64,000 nucleotides of DNA from Pseudolabrys sp. Root1462 (GCF_001426945.1 NZ_LMFS01000004.1:206632-270631); one strand, 5' to 3'; positions 17,075 to 26,293 are shown, counted from the stretch's first letter. The notes: a model not told the origin generated them from the letters alone. Made by a program: numbers and translations.

Positions 17075-18535
17075 TTGACTAACTTCAACGACTTCGGCCT
17101 CGCTGAGCCGATCCTCCGTGCCCTCACCGAGGAAAACTACTCGACCCCCACTCCGATCCAGGCCCAGACCATTCCCTTCGCGCTTCAGGGCCGCGACATC
17201 GTCGGCATCGCGCAGACCGGCACCGGCAAGACCGCGTCCTTTGCGCTGCCCATCCTCAACCATCTGATGAAGATGCGCATGCGCCCGGCTCAAAAGGCCT
17301 GCCGCGTCCTCGTGCTGTCGCCGACCCGCGAACTGTCCGGCCAGATCGCCGATAGCTTCCGCGCCTATGGCCGTCACATCCGTCCGATGGCGATCGAACT
17401 TGCGATCGGCGGCGTGCCGATCAACCGTCAGGTGCGCGGCATGGCGCGCGGCGTCGAAGTCCTGGTGGCAACGCCGGGCCGTCTGCTCGACCTCGTCAAC
17501 CAGCGCGCGGTCAACCTGCAGCAGGTCGAAATCCTGGTGCTCGACGAAGCCGACCGCATGCTCGACATGGGCTTCATCCGCGACATCCGGAAGGTCGTCG
17601 CGATGCTGCCGAAGCAGCGCCAGACGCTGTTCTTCTCGGCCACCATGCCGGGCGAAATCGCCAAGCTGGCCGGCGAAATGCTCAACGATCCGGCGAGCGT
17701 TTCGGTGACCCCGGAATCGACCACCGTCGAACGCATTACCCAGAGCGTGATCCTGACCGACCGGGCTTCGAAGCCGGGCCTGCTGGTCGATATGCTCAAG
17801 ACCGAAACCGTCGACCGCGTGCTGGTGTTCACCCGCACCAAGCATGGCGCCGACAAGGTCGTGAACCAGCTTGAGAAGAGCGGCTTCGCGGCCGCCGCGA
17901 TCCACGGCAACAAGTCGCAGAACCAGCGCGAGCGCGTGCTCGCTCAATTCCGCGACGGCTCTTTGCGCATCCTGATCGCCACCGACATTGCCGCGCGCGG
18001 CATCGACGTCGACGGCATCAGCCATGTCGTCAATTACGACCTGCCGAACATTCCGGAATCCTACGTCCATCGCATCGGCCGCACCGCGCGGGCCGGCCGC
18101 GACGGCGTCGCGATCTCGTTCTGCGATCACGAAGAGAACGCGTTCCTGCGCGATATCGAGCGCACGATCCGCATCAAGATCCCCTCGACCGACAAGCGCA
18201 CGGGCGGCCCTCGCGCCGCCGCCGAGCCGGCCGGACGTCATCACGCCAACGGTCGCAACGGCGAAAGCCGCCATCGCGGCCGCGGCGGCAACGGCCAGAG
18301 CCGGGGTCACCAGAACGGCGGCCAGCGCAATGGCCAAGGTCACGGCGGTCAAGGCCAGGGCCAGCAAGAGCGGCCGCAGCGCGCCAAAGGTCAGCACAGC
18401 GGCCAGCCCAGTGGCGGCCGTCAGCCGGCTGCCGCTGTCGGTGCTGCTGCTGGCAACGGTCAGGGCAAGGACATCGGGGGCATGAAATTCATGCAGCGCG
18501 GGCAGAACCGGCCCCGCAGCCACGCCCCCCGCTAA
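17075..18535 (+). CDS. rhlE: DEAD-box ATP-dependent RNA helicase, RhlE type
   Basis: 486 residues. All helicase motifs are present: Q motif with FGLAEPILRAL and PTPIQAQTIP, Walker A AQTGTGKT, PTREL, TPGRLLD, DEAD in VLDEADRMLDMGF, SAT, and C-terminal HRIGRTARAGR. After residue about 375 comes a basic Gly/Asn/Gln/Arg-rich tail that should bind RNA, usual in RhlE proteins. It unwinds structured RNA, mainly in ribosome assembly and decay at low temperature. The start is TTG at 17075; there is no in-frame ATG before the conserved N-terminus, and AAGAGA lies just upstream. A second small translation gene, IF-1, follows 110 bases downstream. Confidence 0.93.
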   Translation: MTNFNDFGLAEPILRALTEENYSTPTPIQAQTIPFALQGRDIVGIAQTGTGKTASFALPILNHLMKMRMRPAQKACRVLVLSPTRELSGQIADSFRAYGRHIRPMAIELAIGGVPINRQVRGMARGVEVLVATPGRLLDLVNQRAVNLQQVEILVLDEADRMLDMGFIRDIRKVVAMLPKQRQTLFFSATMPGEIAKLAGEMLNDPASVSVTPESTTVERITQSVILTDRASKPGLLVDMLKTETVDRVLVFTRTKHGADKVVNQLEKSGFAAAAIHGNKSQNQRERVLAQFRDGSLRILIATDIAARGIDVDGISHVVNYDLPNIPESYVHRIGRTARAGRDGVAISFCDHEENAFLRDIERTIRIKIPSTDKRTGGPRAAAEPAGRHHANGRNGESRHRGRGGNGQSRGHQNGGQRNGQGHGGQGQGQQERPQRAKGQHSGQPSGGRQPAAAVGAAAGNGQGKDIGGMKFMQRGQNRPRSHAPR

Positions 18536-18552
18536 GGATTGCCTGCTAAATT

Positions 18553-18587
18553 CCCCGTCCCGAGGTCAAATCGGCCTTGGGGCGGGG
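18553..18587 (+). terminator. probable intrinsic terminator after rhlE
   Basis: 13-bp G-C-rich stem CCCCGTCCCGAGG / CCTTGGGGCGGGG (with G-U pairs), loop of nine, then CACTTTTTC. It lies 17 bases past the rhlE stop and would separate it from infA. Confidence 0.6.
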
Positions 18588-18645
18588 TCACTTTTTCGGA
18601 TAAAGGTAGCCCGCCCACGGCGCGGCTGACCGGGAGAGGATTTGG

Positions 18646-18918
18646 ATGCCGAAAGAAGAAATGCTGGAATTCGACGGGACGGTGACCGAAGTGTTGCCGG
18701 ACGGCAATTTCCGGGTAAAGCTCGATAACGAGCACGAAGTGCTGGCCTATACCGCGGGCAAGATGCGCAAATTCCGCATCCGCACCGGCGTCGGCGACCG
18801 CGTCATCGTGGAAATGTCGCCTTACGACCTGCAGCGTGGCCGTATCAGCTTCCGCCACAAGGGCGACGCGCCAACGGCGGCGCCGCAACAGCGACGGCCG
18901 AATTTCCGCCGCCGTTAA
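18646..18918 (+). CDS. infA: translation initiation factor IF-1
   Basis: 90-residue S1/OB-fold protein: [20 protein letters not shown], then [29 protein letters not shown], the IF-1 signature. It occupies the ribosomal A site during initiation with IF-2 and IF-3. Classical IF-1 is 72 residues; this form has a C-terminal extension of about 18 residues, Ala/Gln/Arg-rich ([12 protein letters not shown]). Hyphomicrobiales often carry such a longer paralogue beside rhlE, in addition to a standard infA elsewhere; whether that is so here cannot be seen. Start ATG at 18646 follows GAGAGGA. Confidence 0.92.
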   Translation: MPKEEMLEFDGTVTEVLPDGNFRVKLDNEHEVLAYTAGKMRKFRIRTGVGDRVIVEMSPYDLQRGRISFRHKGDAPTAAPQQRRPNFRRR

Positions 18919-18988
18919 TGACTCCGTACCGGCAGGCGGATCCCCGCCTCGCCCGCACCTAGCGACAATGCGATTGCCGCCCCGACAA

Positions 18989-19795
18989 TCATTTGATTTC
19001 GTCGGTAATCACCTTGAATCCCACCATCGTGCAGAGGCCGAACGACGTCACGATAGCGACGTCGGTGGCATCGCGCCCGCGCGCCATCAGGATGCGGCCG
19101 ACGCGCGGCACGTTGTTGCGCGGATCGAACAGGTGCCAGGCGCCGCCGAGATAGACCTCCATCCAGGCCGCGAAGTCGCCCGGCGGATAAGGCGGCGGCA
19201 TCCCGATATCGCCGAGATAGCCGGTGCAATAGCGCGCCGGAATATTCAGGCAGCGGCAGAAGGTGATGGCGAGATGCGCGAAGTCGCGGCAGACGCCGCG
19301 CCGCTTGTTGTAAACCTCCCAGGCCGACATGGTCGGATCGGCATGCTCGTAGCCGAACGTGATGTGGTTGTGCACGTAGTCACAGACCGCCTGCACCAGC
19401 GACCATCCGGCCGGCAGGTGGCCGAAGGTCTTCCATGCGACGTCGCCGAGCCGGTCGGTTTCGCAGTATCGGCTTCCAAGCAGATAGATCAGCACGTCCG
19501 GCGGCAACTCGGCGAGCGGATGCTGATAGGCATTGGCGACGACGGGATCGGTCCTGCCGCTGTCCTCGATCGTGAAATCCGCCGTGATCTGCAGCCGGCC
19601 TTCCGGCGCGGTGATGACGTGGCAGAAATTGCCGAAGCTGTCGTGATAGGTGCGCGCCGGCAGCGGCGGCTTGAAATTGATGCGGTCCCAGCTCAGAAGG
19701 TCGGGCGTGCGCGAAGGATGCACGCTCAACTGCAGAATCATGGGCGTAGGCTGCGGACAGTTATAGGCGATCTCGTAGCCCGCGCGAATTTTCAT
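18989..19795 (-). CDS. transglutaminase-fold protein without the catalytic histidine
   Basis: 268 residues, COG1305 transglutaminase-like. The catalytic Cys is present in RGVCRDFAHL (about residue 167) and the Asp in LFDPRNN, but the position that is His in active members (HAWxEVY) is Ala: DFAAWMEVYLGG. The N-terminal beta domain is typical (IAYNCPQPTPMILQLSVHPS). The two other transglutaminase-fold proteins in this window keep the His. It may use another base or be a binding protein. Divergent from the N-formylglutamate amidohydrolase gene, with ATG at 19795. It is about 15 kb from the transglutaminase/ATP-grasp operon and does not form part of it. Confidence 0.85.
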   Translation of the reverse strand: MKIRAGYEIAYNCPQPTPMILQLSVHPSRTPDLLSWDRINFKPPLPARTYHDSFGNFCHVITAPEGRLQITADFTIEDSGRTDPVVANAYQHPLAELPPDVLIYLLGSRYCETDRLGDVAWKTFGHLPAGWSLVQAVCDYVHNHITFGYEHADPTMSAWEVYNKRRGVCRDFAHLAITFCRCLNIPARYCTGYLGDIGMPPPYPPGDFAAWMEVYLGGAWHLFDPRNNVPRVGRILMARGRDATDVAIVTSFGLCTMVGFKVITDEIK

Positions 19796-19977
19796 ACAAA
19801 CTCCATCGCCGGCGTGACGTCGTCCGCCGGACGCATGCTAAGAAAAAAGCGGCTAATAAGTTCCGAAACGTAACGTCGCGTGCGCCCGACGTTCAAGGGC
19901 GCTTCCGTCGGCGGCACCTGCACTCTACCAGATTGCGGCGGCAAGGTCGCTCGCGAATAACAGCCGAAAGGCCCGTA

Positions 19978-20742
19978 ATGCCAGCCACTCTGTTGTCACC
20001 CGACGAACCGTCGCCCGTTACCGTCCACAATGCGGGCGGCGCCTCGCCCTTGCTTCTGGTCGCCGATCACGCCGGCAATCGCATTCCCGCCGCGCTCGGC
20101 GACCTCGGCGTTTCAAAGATCGAGCGTGCGCGCCACATCGGCTGGGACATCGGCATTGCCGGCGTATCGCGGCGCCTCGCCGACGCACTCGATGCGGTAT
20201 TGATCCAGCAGAATTATTCGCGCCTGGTGATCGACTGCAACCGCCCGCCGGCCGCGCCGTCGTCCATGCCGGAGATCAGCGAACTGACGCCGGTGCCCGG
20301 CAATATCGGGTTGAGCGATGCCGACCGGGCCCGGCGCGTCGCCGAAATCTTTCAGCCCTACCATCACGCGATCGAAGTCGAACTGACCCGCCGCCTGCAG
20401 GACGGGCGCCCCGTGGCGCTGGTCGCGATGCACAGCTTCACGCCGGTGTTCAAGGGCTTCGTGCGGCCATGGCACGCCGGCGTCCTCTACAATCGCGACG
20501 ACCGGTTTTCGAAAAGGCTGAAAGCCGTGCTGGAAGCCGAGGGCGATCTCATCGTCGGCGACAACGAGCCTTATCGCGTCGACGATCTGACCGACTACAC
20601 GATCCCGGTGCACGGCGAAAAGCGCAACCTGCATCACATCGCCATCGAGATCCGGCAGGACCTGATCGCCGACGAGACCGGGCAAGCCGCCTGGGCGGCG
20701 CGACTGGCGCGGCTGTTGCCGCTGACTTATCGGGCGCTGTGA
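19978..20742 (+). CDS. N-formylglutamate amidohydrolase family protein
   Basis: 254 residues; the ATG at 19978 follows AAAGG at good spacing, and an in-frame opening to 19933 is not supported. Family motifs VADHAGNRIPAAL, VIDCNRPP, and VAMHSFTP hold likely zinc and substrate residues. HutG-type members hydrolyse N-formyl-L-glutamate to glutamate and formate in histidine degradation, but no hut gene is nearby, and this short single-domain form is a broad N-formylamino-acid/peptide-like family. The next gene, an exported S10-type peptidase, starts 116 bases downstream. Activity is inferred from family only. Confidence 0.85.
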   Translation: MPATLLSPDEPSPVTVHNAGGASPLLLVADHAGNRIPAALGDLGVSKIERARHIGWDIGIAGVSRRLADALDAVLIQQNYSRLVIDCNRPPAAPSSMPEISELTPVPGNIGLSDADRARRVAEIFQPYHHAIEVELTRRLQDGRPVALVAMHSFTPVFKGFVRPWHAGVLYNRDDRFSKRLKAVLEAEGDLIVGDNEPYRVDDLTDYTIPVHGEKRNLHHIAIEIRQDLIADETGQAAWAARLARLLPLTYRAL

Positions 20743-20858
20743 AGGCTGCGGCATCGCGGCACGCGTCCGCGGCATCGCGCCGCCGTTTGCCGCTCGCCGC
20801 CTCACAAAGCCCACATTACAATCGGGTAATCGCCGCCTCGTCTTTCATCGGGTGCGCC

Positions 20859-22376
20859 ATGGAATTCGCCGGCCTTCGTCTCGCATGGACTGTGCTGCTC
20901 GCCGGCATGATCGCCGCGGCGCCCGCTATGGCATCCGCGCAAGAGGCCGCACCGACGGCCGCGCCGCCAAGGCAGAACGAAAAGCACGACGCCGGCCCCG
21001 GCATTCTCAAACTGCTGCCGGCCGACGCCGTTACCCAGCATTCGATCGACACGCCGCAAGGCCGCATCGACTACACGGCAACCGCCGGCACGCTCGCCTT
21101 CTATGACCAGTCCGGCAGCCAGAGCGCCTCGGTGTTCTACACCGCCTATGTGGCGAAGAACCGCGGCGCCAATCGGCCCTTGACCTTCGCTTTCAACGGC
21201 GGCCCGGGCGCGGGCTCGGCCTTCCTGCATCTCGGCGTCGTCGGCCCGCGCATTCTCGAACTCGGGCCCGACGGTCATGACGCGACGCGCGCCGAACTGC
21301 GCGACAATCCGCAAACCTGGCTCGCCTTCACCGATCTGGTGCTGATCGACCCCATCGGCACCGGCTGGAGCCGCGCCGCCAAGAGCGACGACGCCAAGAA
21401 TTTCTGGGGCGTGCGCAGCGATGCCGACGCCATGGCCAAGGCGATCGCGCTCTATGTATCGCACAACAACCGCTCCTCGGCGCCGAAATATCTGCTGGGC
21501 GAAAGCTACGGCGGCTTGCGCGCCCTGAAGACGGCGCGCGCGTTGCTGCGCGATCAGGGCCTCGCGGTCAGCGGCATCGTCATGCTGTCGCCGTTGCTCG
21601 AAGGCTGGCTCACCTTCGGCGACGACACATCGGCGTTGCGCGCGGCGCTGCAATTGCCGTCGCTGGCCGCCGCCGAACTCGAGCGCAAGCACACCTTCAC
21701 GCCCGAGGCGCAGGCCGCCGCGGAAAACTTCGCGATGACCAATTATCTTACCACGCTCGCCGGCCGGCCGCCGCAGGGCGACGACGCGCAGAAATTCTAC
21801 GGCCGCGTCGCCGAGGTCAGTGGCGTGCCGGAACAGACCATCGCCAACGCGCGCGGCTTCATCAACGACTTCGTCAAGACGGTGCGATTGGGCAAGATCG
21901 TCAGCCGCTACGACGCCGATTACGCGGTGGACGATCCCAACCCTGAACGAACGTCGGACCGCGGTTCCGATCCGATCCTCGACGGCGTGGCGCGTGCCTA
22001 TGGCGGCGCTTTCGCCGACTACGCCCGCAACGAACTCGGTTTCAAGACCGAGATGACCTATACCCTGCTTGCCAACGATATCAGCGGCAAATGGGACTGG
22101 GGCCACGGCGGACGTTTCGCGGTCAGCGGCGAGGATGACATTCGCACCCTGCTCGCCTTCAACCCGTCGTTCCGCATTCTCGTCGCCCACGGCTATGCCG
22201 ACATGGTCACGCCCTACGGCATGACGCGTTACGTCCTCGACCACCTGCCGCCGATCGGCGCCGCCGGGCGCGTTCAGCTCAAGCTCTATCGCGGCGGCCA
22301 CATGTTCTACATCGCCCAGGATTCGCGGAGAGCCTTCAGCGCCGACGCTGCGGCGTTCTATCGGGCGGCGGAATAA
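20859..22376 (+). CDS. exported S10 family serine carboxypeptidase-like peptidase
   Basis: 505 residues from the ATG at 20859; the open frame upstream to 20469 overlaps the preceding gene and is shadow. Signal peptide at residues 1-27 (hydrophobic core WTVLLAGMIAAAPAMA, cut near ASAQ). The serine carboxypeptidase fold is shown by FAFNGGPGAGSAFLH, the nucleophile GESYGGLRA, and the late Asp and His in HGYADMVTPYG and GGHMFY. Such proteins trim C-terminal residues from peptides in the periplasm. Downstream is the purine island, which starts 77 bases later on the same strand but has an unrelated role. Confidence 0.88.
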   Translation: MEFAGLRLAWTVLLAGMIAAAPAMASAQEAAPTAAPPRQNEKHDAGPGILKLLPADAVTQHSIDTPQGRIDYTATAGTLAFYDQSGSQSASVFYTAYVAKNRGANRPLTFAFNGGPGAGSAFLHLGVVGPRILELGPDGHDATRAELRDNPQTWLAFTDLVLIDPIGTGWSRAAKSDDAKNFWGVRSDADAMAKAIALYVSHNNRSSAPKYLLGESYGGLRALKTARALLRDQGLAVSGIVMLSPLLEGWLTFGDDTSALRAALQLPSLAAAELERKHTFTPEAQAAAENFAMTNYLTTLAGRPPQGDDAQKFYGRVAEVSGVPEQTIANARGFINDFVKTVRLGKIVSRYDADYAVDDPNPERTSDRGSDPILDGVARAYGGAFADYARNELGFKTEMTYTLLANDISGKWDWGHGGRFAVSGEDDIRTLLAFNPSFRILVAHGYADMVTPYGMTRYVLDHLPPIGAAGRVQLKLYRGGHMFYIAQDSRRAFSADAAAFYRAAE

Positions 22377-22453
22377 GCCAGCCACCGGCTCCCTTGAACT
22401 ACCGGGCGGCCATCTGTCATGGTGGCGCGGCCGGATGTTCTGGGGGCCGTTGC

Positions 22454-23659
22454 GTGGACTTCTATCTCGTCGTTTCCGAACTTGTCAGCGCGACGCTGCG
22501 ATGGCTGCACGTCATCGCCGGTATCGCCTGGATCGGCTCGTCGTTCTACTTCATCCACCTTGACCTCAGCCTGCAGAAGCGCGTCGGCTTGCCCGACGGC
22601 GTCAAAGGCGACGCCTGGCAGATTCACGGCGGCGGCTTCTACCAGATGATCAAATTTCTGGTGGCGCCGAAGCATATGCCGGATGAGCTCACCTGGTTCA
22701 AATGGGAAGCCTATGCCACCTGGCTGTCCGGCTTCGCGTTGCTGGTCGTCGTCTATTACCTGCAGGCCGACCTGTTCCTGATCGACAAGTCGGTGCTGAA
22801 CATGAGCGCGCCGACCGCGGCGGCGATCGCTTTCGTGACGCTCGTCGTGAGCTGGCTCATCTACGAGGCTTTGTGCCGCTCGCCGCTCGGCAAGCACGCG
22901 GTCGCACTGGCTCTGGTCGGCTATGTTTATCTCGTTGCGCTGACCTACGGCTTCACCCATGTGTTCAGCGGCCGCGGCGCCTTCACCCAGATCGGCGCGC
23001 TGATCGGCACCATCATGGTCGCCAACGTCTTCGCCGTGATCATGCCGAACCAGCGCAAGACGGTGGCCGCACTGATCGCCGGCGAGAAGCCCGATCCGGT
23101 GTGGGGCGAGCTCGGCAAGCAGCGTTCGGTGCACAACAACTACCTGACGCTGCCGGTCGTGTTCCTGATGCTGTCCAATCACTATCCGCTGTTCTTCGCG
23201 ACGAAGTACAACTGGATCATCGTCGCCATCGTGCTGATCATCGGCCCGGTGATCCGGCATTTCTTCAATGCGCGGCACGAAGGCAAGGAGAGTCCGTGGT
23301 GGACCTGGTTCGTCGCCGCCTTCGCGATGATGCTGGTGCTGTGGCTGACCACGACCGGACCGAAGGATGCCGGCAAGACCGGCGCGCTGGAACAGAAGCC
23401 GACTTTCGCGCAGGTCAACGAGATCGTGTCGTCACGTTGCAGCATGTGCCACGCCGCCGAGCCGGTCTGGGCCGGCATCGGCGAGGCGCCGAAGGATATT
23501 CGGCTCGACAGCCCGGAAGCGATCAGATTGCACGCGAAGCTGATCGCGCTGCAGGCCGGCCGCTCCAGCGCCATGCCGCCGGGCAATGTCACCGAGATCA
23601 CGCCGCAGGAGCGGCAGGTGCTGGCGGCGTGGTATGCGGCAGGAGCGCCGGCAGAATGA
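22454..23659 (+). CDS. puuD: urate hydroxylase PuuD, membrane-bound with C-terminal cytochrome c
   Basis: 401 residues. About eight membrane helices of the DUF989 type (opening LRWLHVIAGIAWIGSSFYFI) carry conserved His residues, and the C-terminal domain has one haem c motif, RCSMCH near residue 328, followed by a methionine-containing segment SAMPPGN. PuuD proteins convert urate to 5-hydroxyisourate, passing electrons to the respiratory chain rather than to O2 directly as soluble uricase does. Start is GTG at 22454 (VDFYLVV), after GGGGG seven bases upstream; an in-frame ATG at 22394 has no Shine-Dalgarno. Its stop overlaps the start of the next gene (ATGA), so the two are translationally coupled and act in sequence. 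Confidence 0.93.
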   Translation: MDFYLVVSELVSATLRWLHVIAGIAWIGSSFYFIHLDLSLQKRVGLPDGVKGDAWQIHGGGFYQMIKFLVAPKHMPDELTWFKWEAYATWLSGFALLVVVYYLQADLFLIDKSVLNMSAPTAAAIAFVTLVVSWLIYEALCRSPLGKHAVALALVGYVYLVALTYGFTHVFSGRGAFTQIGALIGTIMVANVFAVIMPNQRKTVAALIAGEKPDPVWGELGKQRSVHNNYLTLPVVFLMLSNHYPLFFATKYNWIIVAIVLIIGPVIRHFFNARHEGKESPWWTWFVAAFAMMLVLWLTTTGPKDAGKTGALEQKPTFAQVNEIVSSRCSMCHAAEPVWAGIGEAPKDIRLDSPEAIRLHAKLIALQAGRSSAMPPGNVTEITPQERQVLAAWYAAGAPAE

Positions 23660-24543
23660 CGCCCATCACCCTCGACCAGCTCAACGCCCTGTCAGCCACC
23701 GATTTCACCGCGGCGCTGGCCGACATCTATGAGCATTCGCCCTGGGTCGCCGAAGCCGCGGCGAAGCAACGGCCGTTCGCGACGCTCAATGCCCTGCATG
23801 AGGCGATGGTGGCGGCGGTGAAAGCCGCGCCGGATGACGCGCGCATGAAACTGATCGCCGCGCATCCCGATCTCGCCGGCAAGGCGGCGCGCGCCGGTTC
23901 GCTCACCAGGGATTCGACGGACGAGCAGATGAGCGCCGGACTCGATCGTTTGAGCGAAGCCGACTACGCGCGCTTCCACAAACTCAACGACGCCTACAAG
24001 GCAAAGTTCGGCATTCCTTTCATCGTTTGCGTCCGCCGGCACACCAAAGACTCGATCCTTGACGAGTTCGAGCGCCGTCTTGCCCAGGTCGATGCCGCCG
24101 AAACCGACACCGCGCTCGGCGAAATCTTCCGCATCGGGGCGCTGCGCCTCGACCAGCGCATTACCGCGGCGGATAAAGTGCCGATAACCGGCCGGCTCTC
24201 CACCCACGTGCTCGACACCCATAGCGGCCGGCCCGCCCAAGGCGTGGCGGTCGAACTATGGGAATTGTCGCGCGACGGCAGCGAGCGCCTGATCGTCCGC
24301 GCCACGACCAACAGGGACGGGCGCACCGATGCACCGCTGATCGGCGGCCGGCCAGTGCCGCGCGGCACCTACGAACTGCGCTTTGCCATCGGCGGCTATT
24401 TCCGCAACTGCGGCGTGCCGCTACCCGACCCGCCGTTTCTCGACATCGTGCCGATCCGCTTCGGCGTCGCCGAGCCGGAGGGTCATTATCACGTCCCGCT
24501 GTCGGCCTCGCCCTGGGCCTACGGAACCTATCGCGGCAGTTGA
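23656..24543 (+). CDS. uraD-uraH: fused OHCU decarboxylase / 5-hydroxyisourate hydrolase
   Basis: 295 residues, two enzymes in one chain. Residues 1 to about 165 are 2-oxo-4-hydroxy-4-carboxy-5-ureidoimidazoline decarboxylase (UraD): catalytic HPDLAGKAA and FGIPFIVCVRRHTK. Residues about 175-295 are the transthyretin-like 5-hydroxyisourate hydrolase (UraH/HIUase): LSTHVLDTHSGRPAQGV and the terminal YGTYRGS. The two steps follow directly on PuuD: HIU is hydrolysed to OHCU, then decarboxylated to S-allantoin. The domain order is reversed relative to the reaction order. Starts at 23656, overlapping puuD by four bases. This explains a dedicated urate-to-allantoin unit. Confidence 0.93.
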   Translation: MTPITLDQLNALSATDFTAALADIYEHSPWVAEAAAKQRPFATLNALHEAMVAAVKAAPDDARMKLIAAHPDLAGKAARAGSLTRDSTDEQMSAGLDRLSEADYARFHKLNDAYKAKFGIPFIVCVRRHTKDSILDEFERRLAQVDAAETDTALGEIFRIGALRLDQRITAADKVPITGRLSTHVLDTHSGRPAQGVAVELWELSRDGSERLIVRATTNRDGRTDAPLIGGRPVPRGTYELRFAIGGYFRNCGVPLPDPPFLDIVPIRFGVAEPEGHYHVPLSASPWAYGTYRGS

Positions 24544-24634
24544 CCTCCTGCCCAAACGGCAGGCCGCGACGCCGCAATTGCCGCGTGGATAGGCAGGGGC
24601 TGGCGACAATTGGTGCCTTCAACTGCCGCCGAAA

Positions 24635-24650
24635 TTGGCACAATATTGGC
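24635..24650 (+). promoter_or_regulatory. candidate sigma-54 (-24/-12) promoter for the purine ABC importer
   Basis: TTGGCAC at 24635-24641 and TGGC at 24647-24650 give the required GG-N10-GC spacing (GG 24637-24638, GC 24649-24650). The -24 half matches consensus fully up to C; the -12 half reads TGGC rather than TTGC. Transcription would start near 24662, about 60 bases before the ABC ATPase ATG. Nitrogen-limitation control through RpoN/NtrC would fit purine uptake. Confidence 0.5.
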
Positions 24651-24721
24651 TTGTCGTTTTTCTAGACGCCGCCCGGGGGACAAGGCGCCGTCGCAGTCTG
24701 AGTCACGGGACAGCCTTCCAC

Positions 24722-26293
24722 ATGTCGGATCAGGGGTCGGCCAGTCATTCCGCGCGTGCGCCTCTGCTCCAGGCCATTGGCATCACCAAACGCTACGGCA
24801 GCTTCCTCGCCAATGACGACGTCTCCATCGACCTCTTTCCCGGCGAAATCCATGCACTGCTCGGCGAGAACGGCGCCGGCAAATCGACCCTGGTCAAGAC
24901 GATGTATGGCCTCATCCAGCCGAGCGCCGGCGAGCTGCGCTGGCTGGGTGAAAAAATCGAACTCGCCGGCCCGGCCGATGCGCGTGCGCGCGGCATCGCC
25001 ATGGTGTTCCAGCACTTCTCGCTGTTCGACAATCTGACGGTGGCCGAAAACGTCGCCCTCGGGCTCGACGGTTCGGAAAGCTTTGCCGCGATGTCGGCGC
25101 GGCTGGCGCAGGTGTCGCGTGACTACGGCCTGCCGCTCGATCCCAAGCGCGAAGTGTGGCGGCTGTCGGTTGGCGAACGCCAGCGCATCGAGATCGTACG
25201 CGCCCTCATGCAGAACCCGAAGCTGCTGATCCTCGACGAGCCGACCGCGGTGCTGACGCCGCAGGAGGCCGACCAGCTCTTCTCCGTGCTCGAACGCCTC
25301 AGGAGCGAAGGCCGCGCCTTGCTCTACATTTCGCACAAGCTCGATGAAGTGAAGCGGCTGTGCGACACCGCGACCATCCTGCGCGGCGGCAGGAAGGTCG
25401 CAACCTGCAATCCGCGCGCGGAGACTGCGGCGTCGATGGCGCGCATGATGGTCGGCGCCGATATCGGCGAGGTCAAAGCGACGACGGCGCGCGCCGTCAC
25501 CGTGCCGCGGCTGCTGATCCGCGATTTGTCGATGGAGCCGGACGACCCGCACGGCACTTATCTGCGCAATGTCGCAGTCGAGGTGTTCGGCGGCGAAATC
25601 CTCGGCATCGCCGGTGTTGCCGGCAATGGTCAGGATGAATTGTTCGCCGCGCTGTCCGGCGAACGGCTGTGCCCGCACGAGGACAACGTCATCATCGACG
25701 GCCACGCGGCTGGCCACCTTTCCGTGACGCAGCGGCGCAAGCTCGGCGCCGCCTTCGTGCCCGAGGAACGTCTCGGCCACGGCACCGCGCCGCGCATGAA
25801 ATTGTCGGAGAACGCGCTGCTCACCGGCCACGCCGCCAGCCGCATGGTGAAGCACGGCTTCGTCGACCGCCCCGCAACGTTGAAAGCCGTTGACGCGACC
25901 ACCGCGACCTTCGACGTGCGCAAGGCCAAGCGCGATCCGGAAGCTGCCAGCCTGTCCGGCGGCAATCTGCAGAAATTCATCGTCGGCCGCGAAATCCTGC
26001 GCGAGCCCGGCGTGCTGGTGGTGAGCCAGCCGACCTGGGGCGTCGATGCCGGCGCCGCCGCGGTCATCCGTCAGGCGCTGCTCGATCTGTCCGGCCGCGG
26101 CACGGCCGTGCTGGTCATCAGCCAGGACCTCGACGAGCTGATCGAGATTTCCGACCGCATCGCGGTGATGTTCCACGGCAGCCTGTCCGAGCCGATCGCC
26201 GCGGCGAAGGCCACACGCGAGAAGCTCGGCCTGCTGATGGGCGGTGCCTCGCCCGAAAGCGCGAAGGAGGTTTCTCATGCAGTTGGTGCTTGA
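24722..26293 (+). CDS. purine/nucleoside ABC transporter ATP-binding protein
   Basis: 523 residues with two tandem ABC domains, as in NupA and RbsA/MglA-type transporters. First domain: Walker A GENGAGKST, Q-loop FQHFSLF, signature LSVGERQRIEI, Walker B LLILDEPTAVL. Second domain (from about residue 255) has a degenerate Walker A (GVAGNGQDEL) and signature LSGGNLQKF, with SQPTWGVD replacing the usual DEPT-G-LD. That asymmetry is normal in this family. Start ATG at 24722; a longer frame to 24635 covers the promoter. It drives the two permeases encoded next, the first overlapping by 17 bases. Confidence 0.92.
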   Translation: MSDQGSASHSARAPLLQAIGITKRYGSFLANDDVSIDLFPGEIHALLGENGAGKSTLVKTMYGLIQPSAGELRWLGEKIELAGPADARARGIAMVFQHFSLFDNLTVAENVALGLDGSESFAAMSARLAQVSRDYGLPLDPKREVWRLSVGERQRIEIVRALMQNPKLLILDEPTAVLTPQEADQLFSVLERLRSEGRALLYISHKLDEVKRLCDTATILRGGRKVATCNPRAETAASMARMMVGADIGEVKATTARAVTVPRLLIRDLSMEPDDPHGTYLRNVAVEVFGGEILGIAGVAGNGQDELFAALSGERLCPHEDNVIIDGHAAGHLSVTQRRKLGAAFVPEERLGHGTAPRMKLSENALLTGHAASRMVKHGFVDRPATLKAVDATTATFDVRKAKRDPEAASLSGGNLQKFIVGREILREPGVLVVSQPTWGVDAGAAAVIRQALLDLSGRGTAVLVISQDLDELIEISDRIAVMFHGSLSEPIAAAKATREKLGLLMGGASPESAKEVSHAVGA

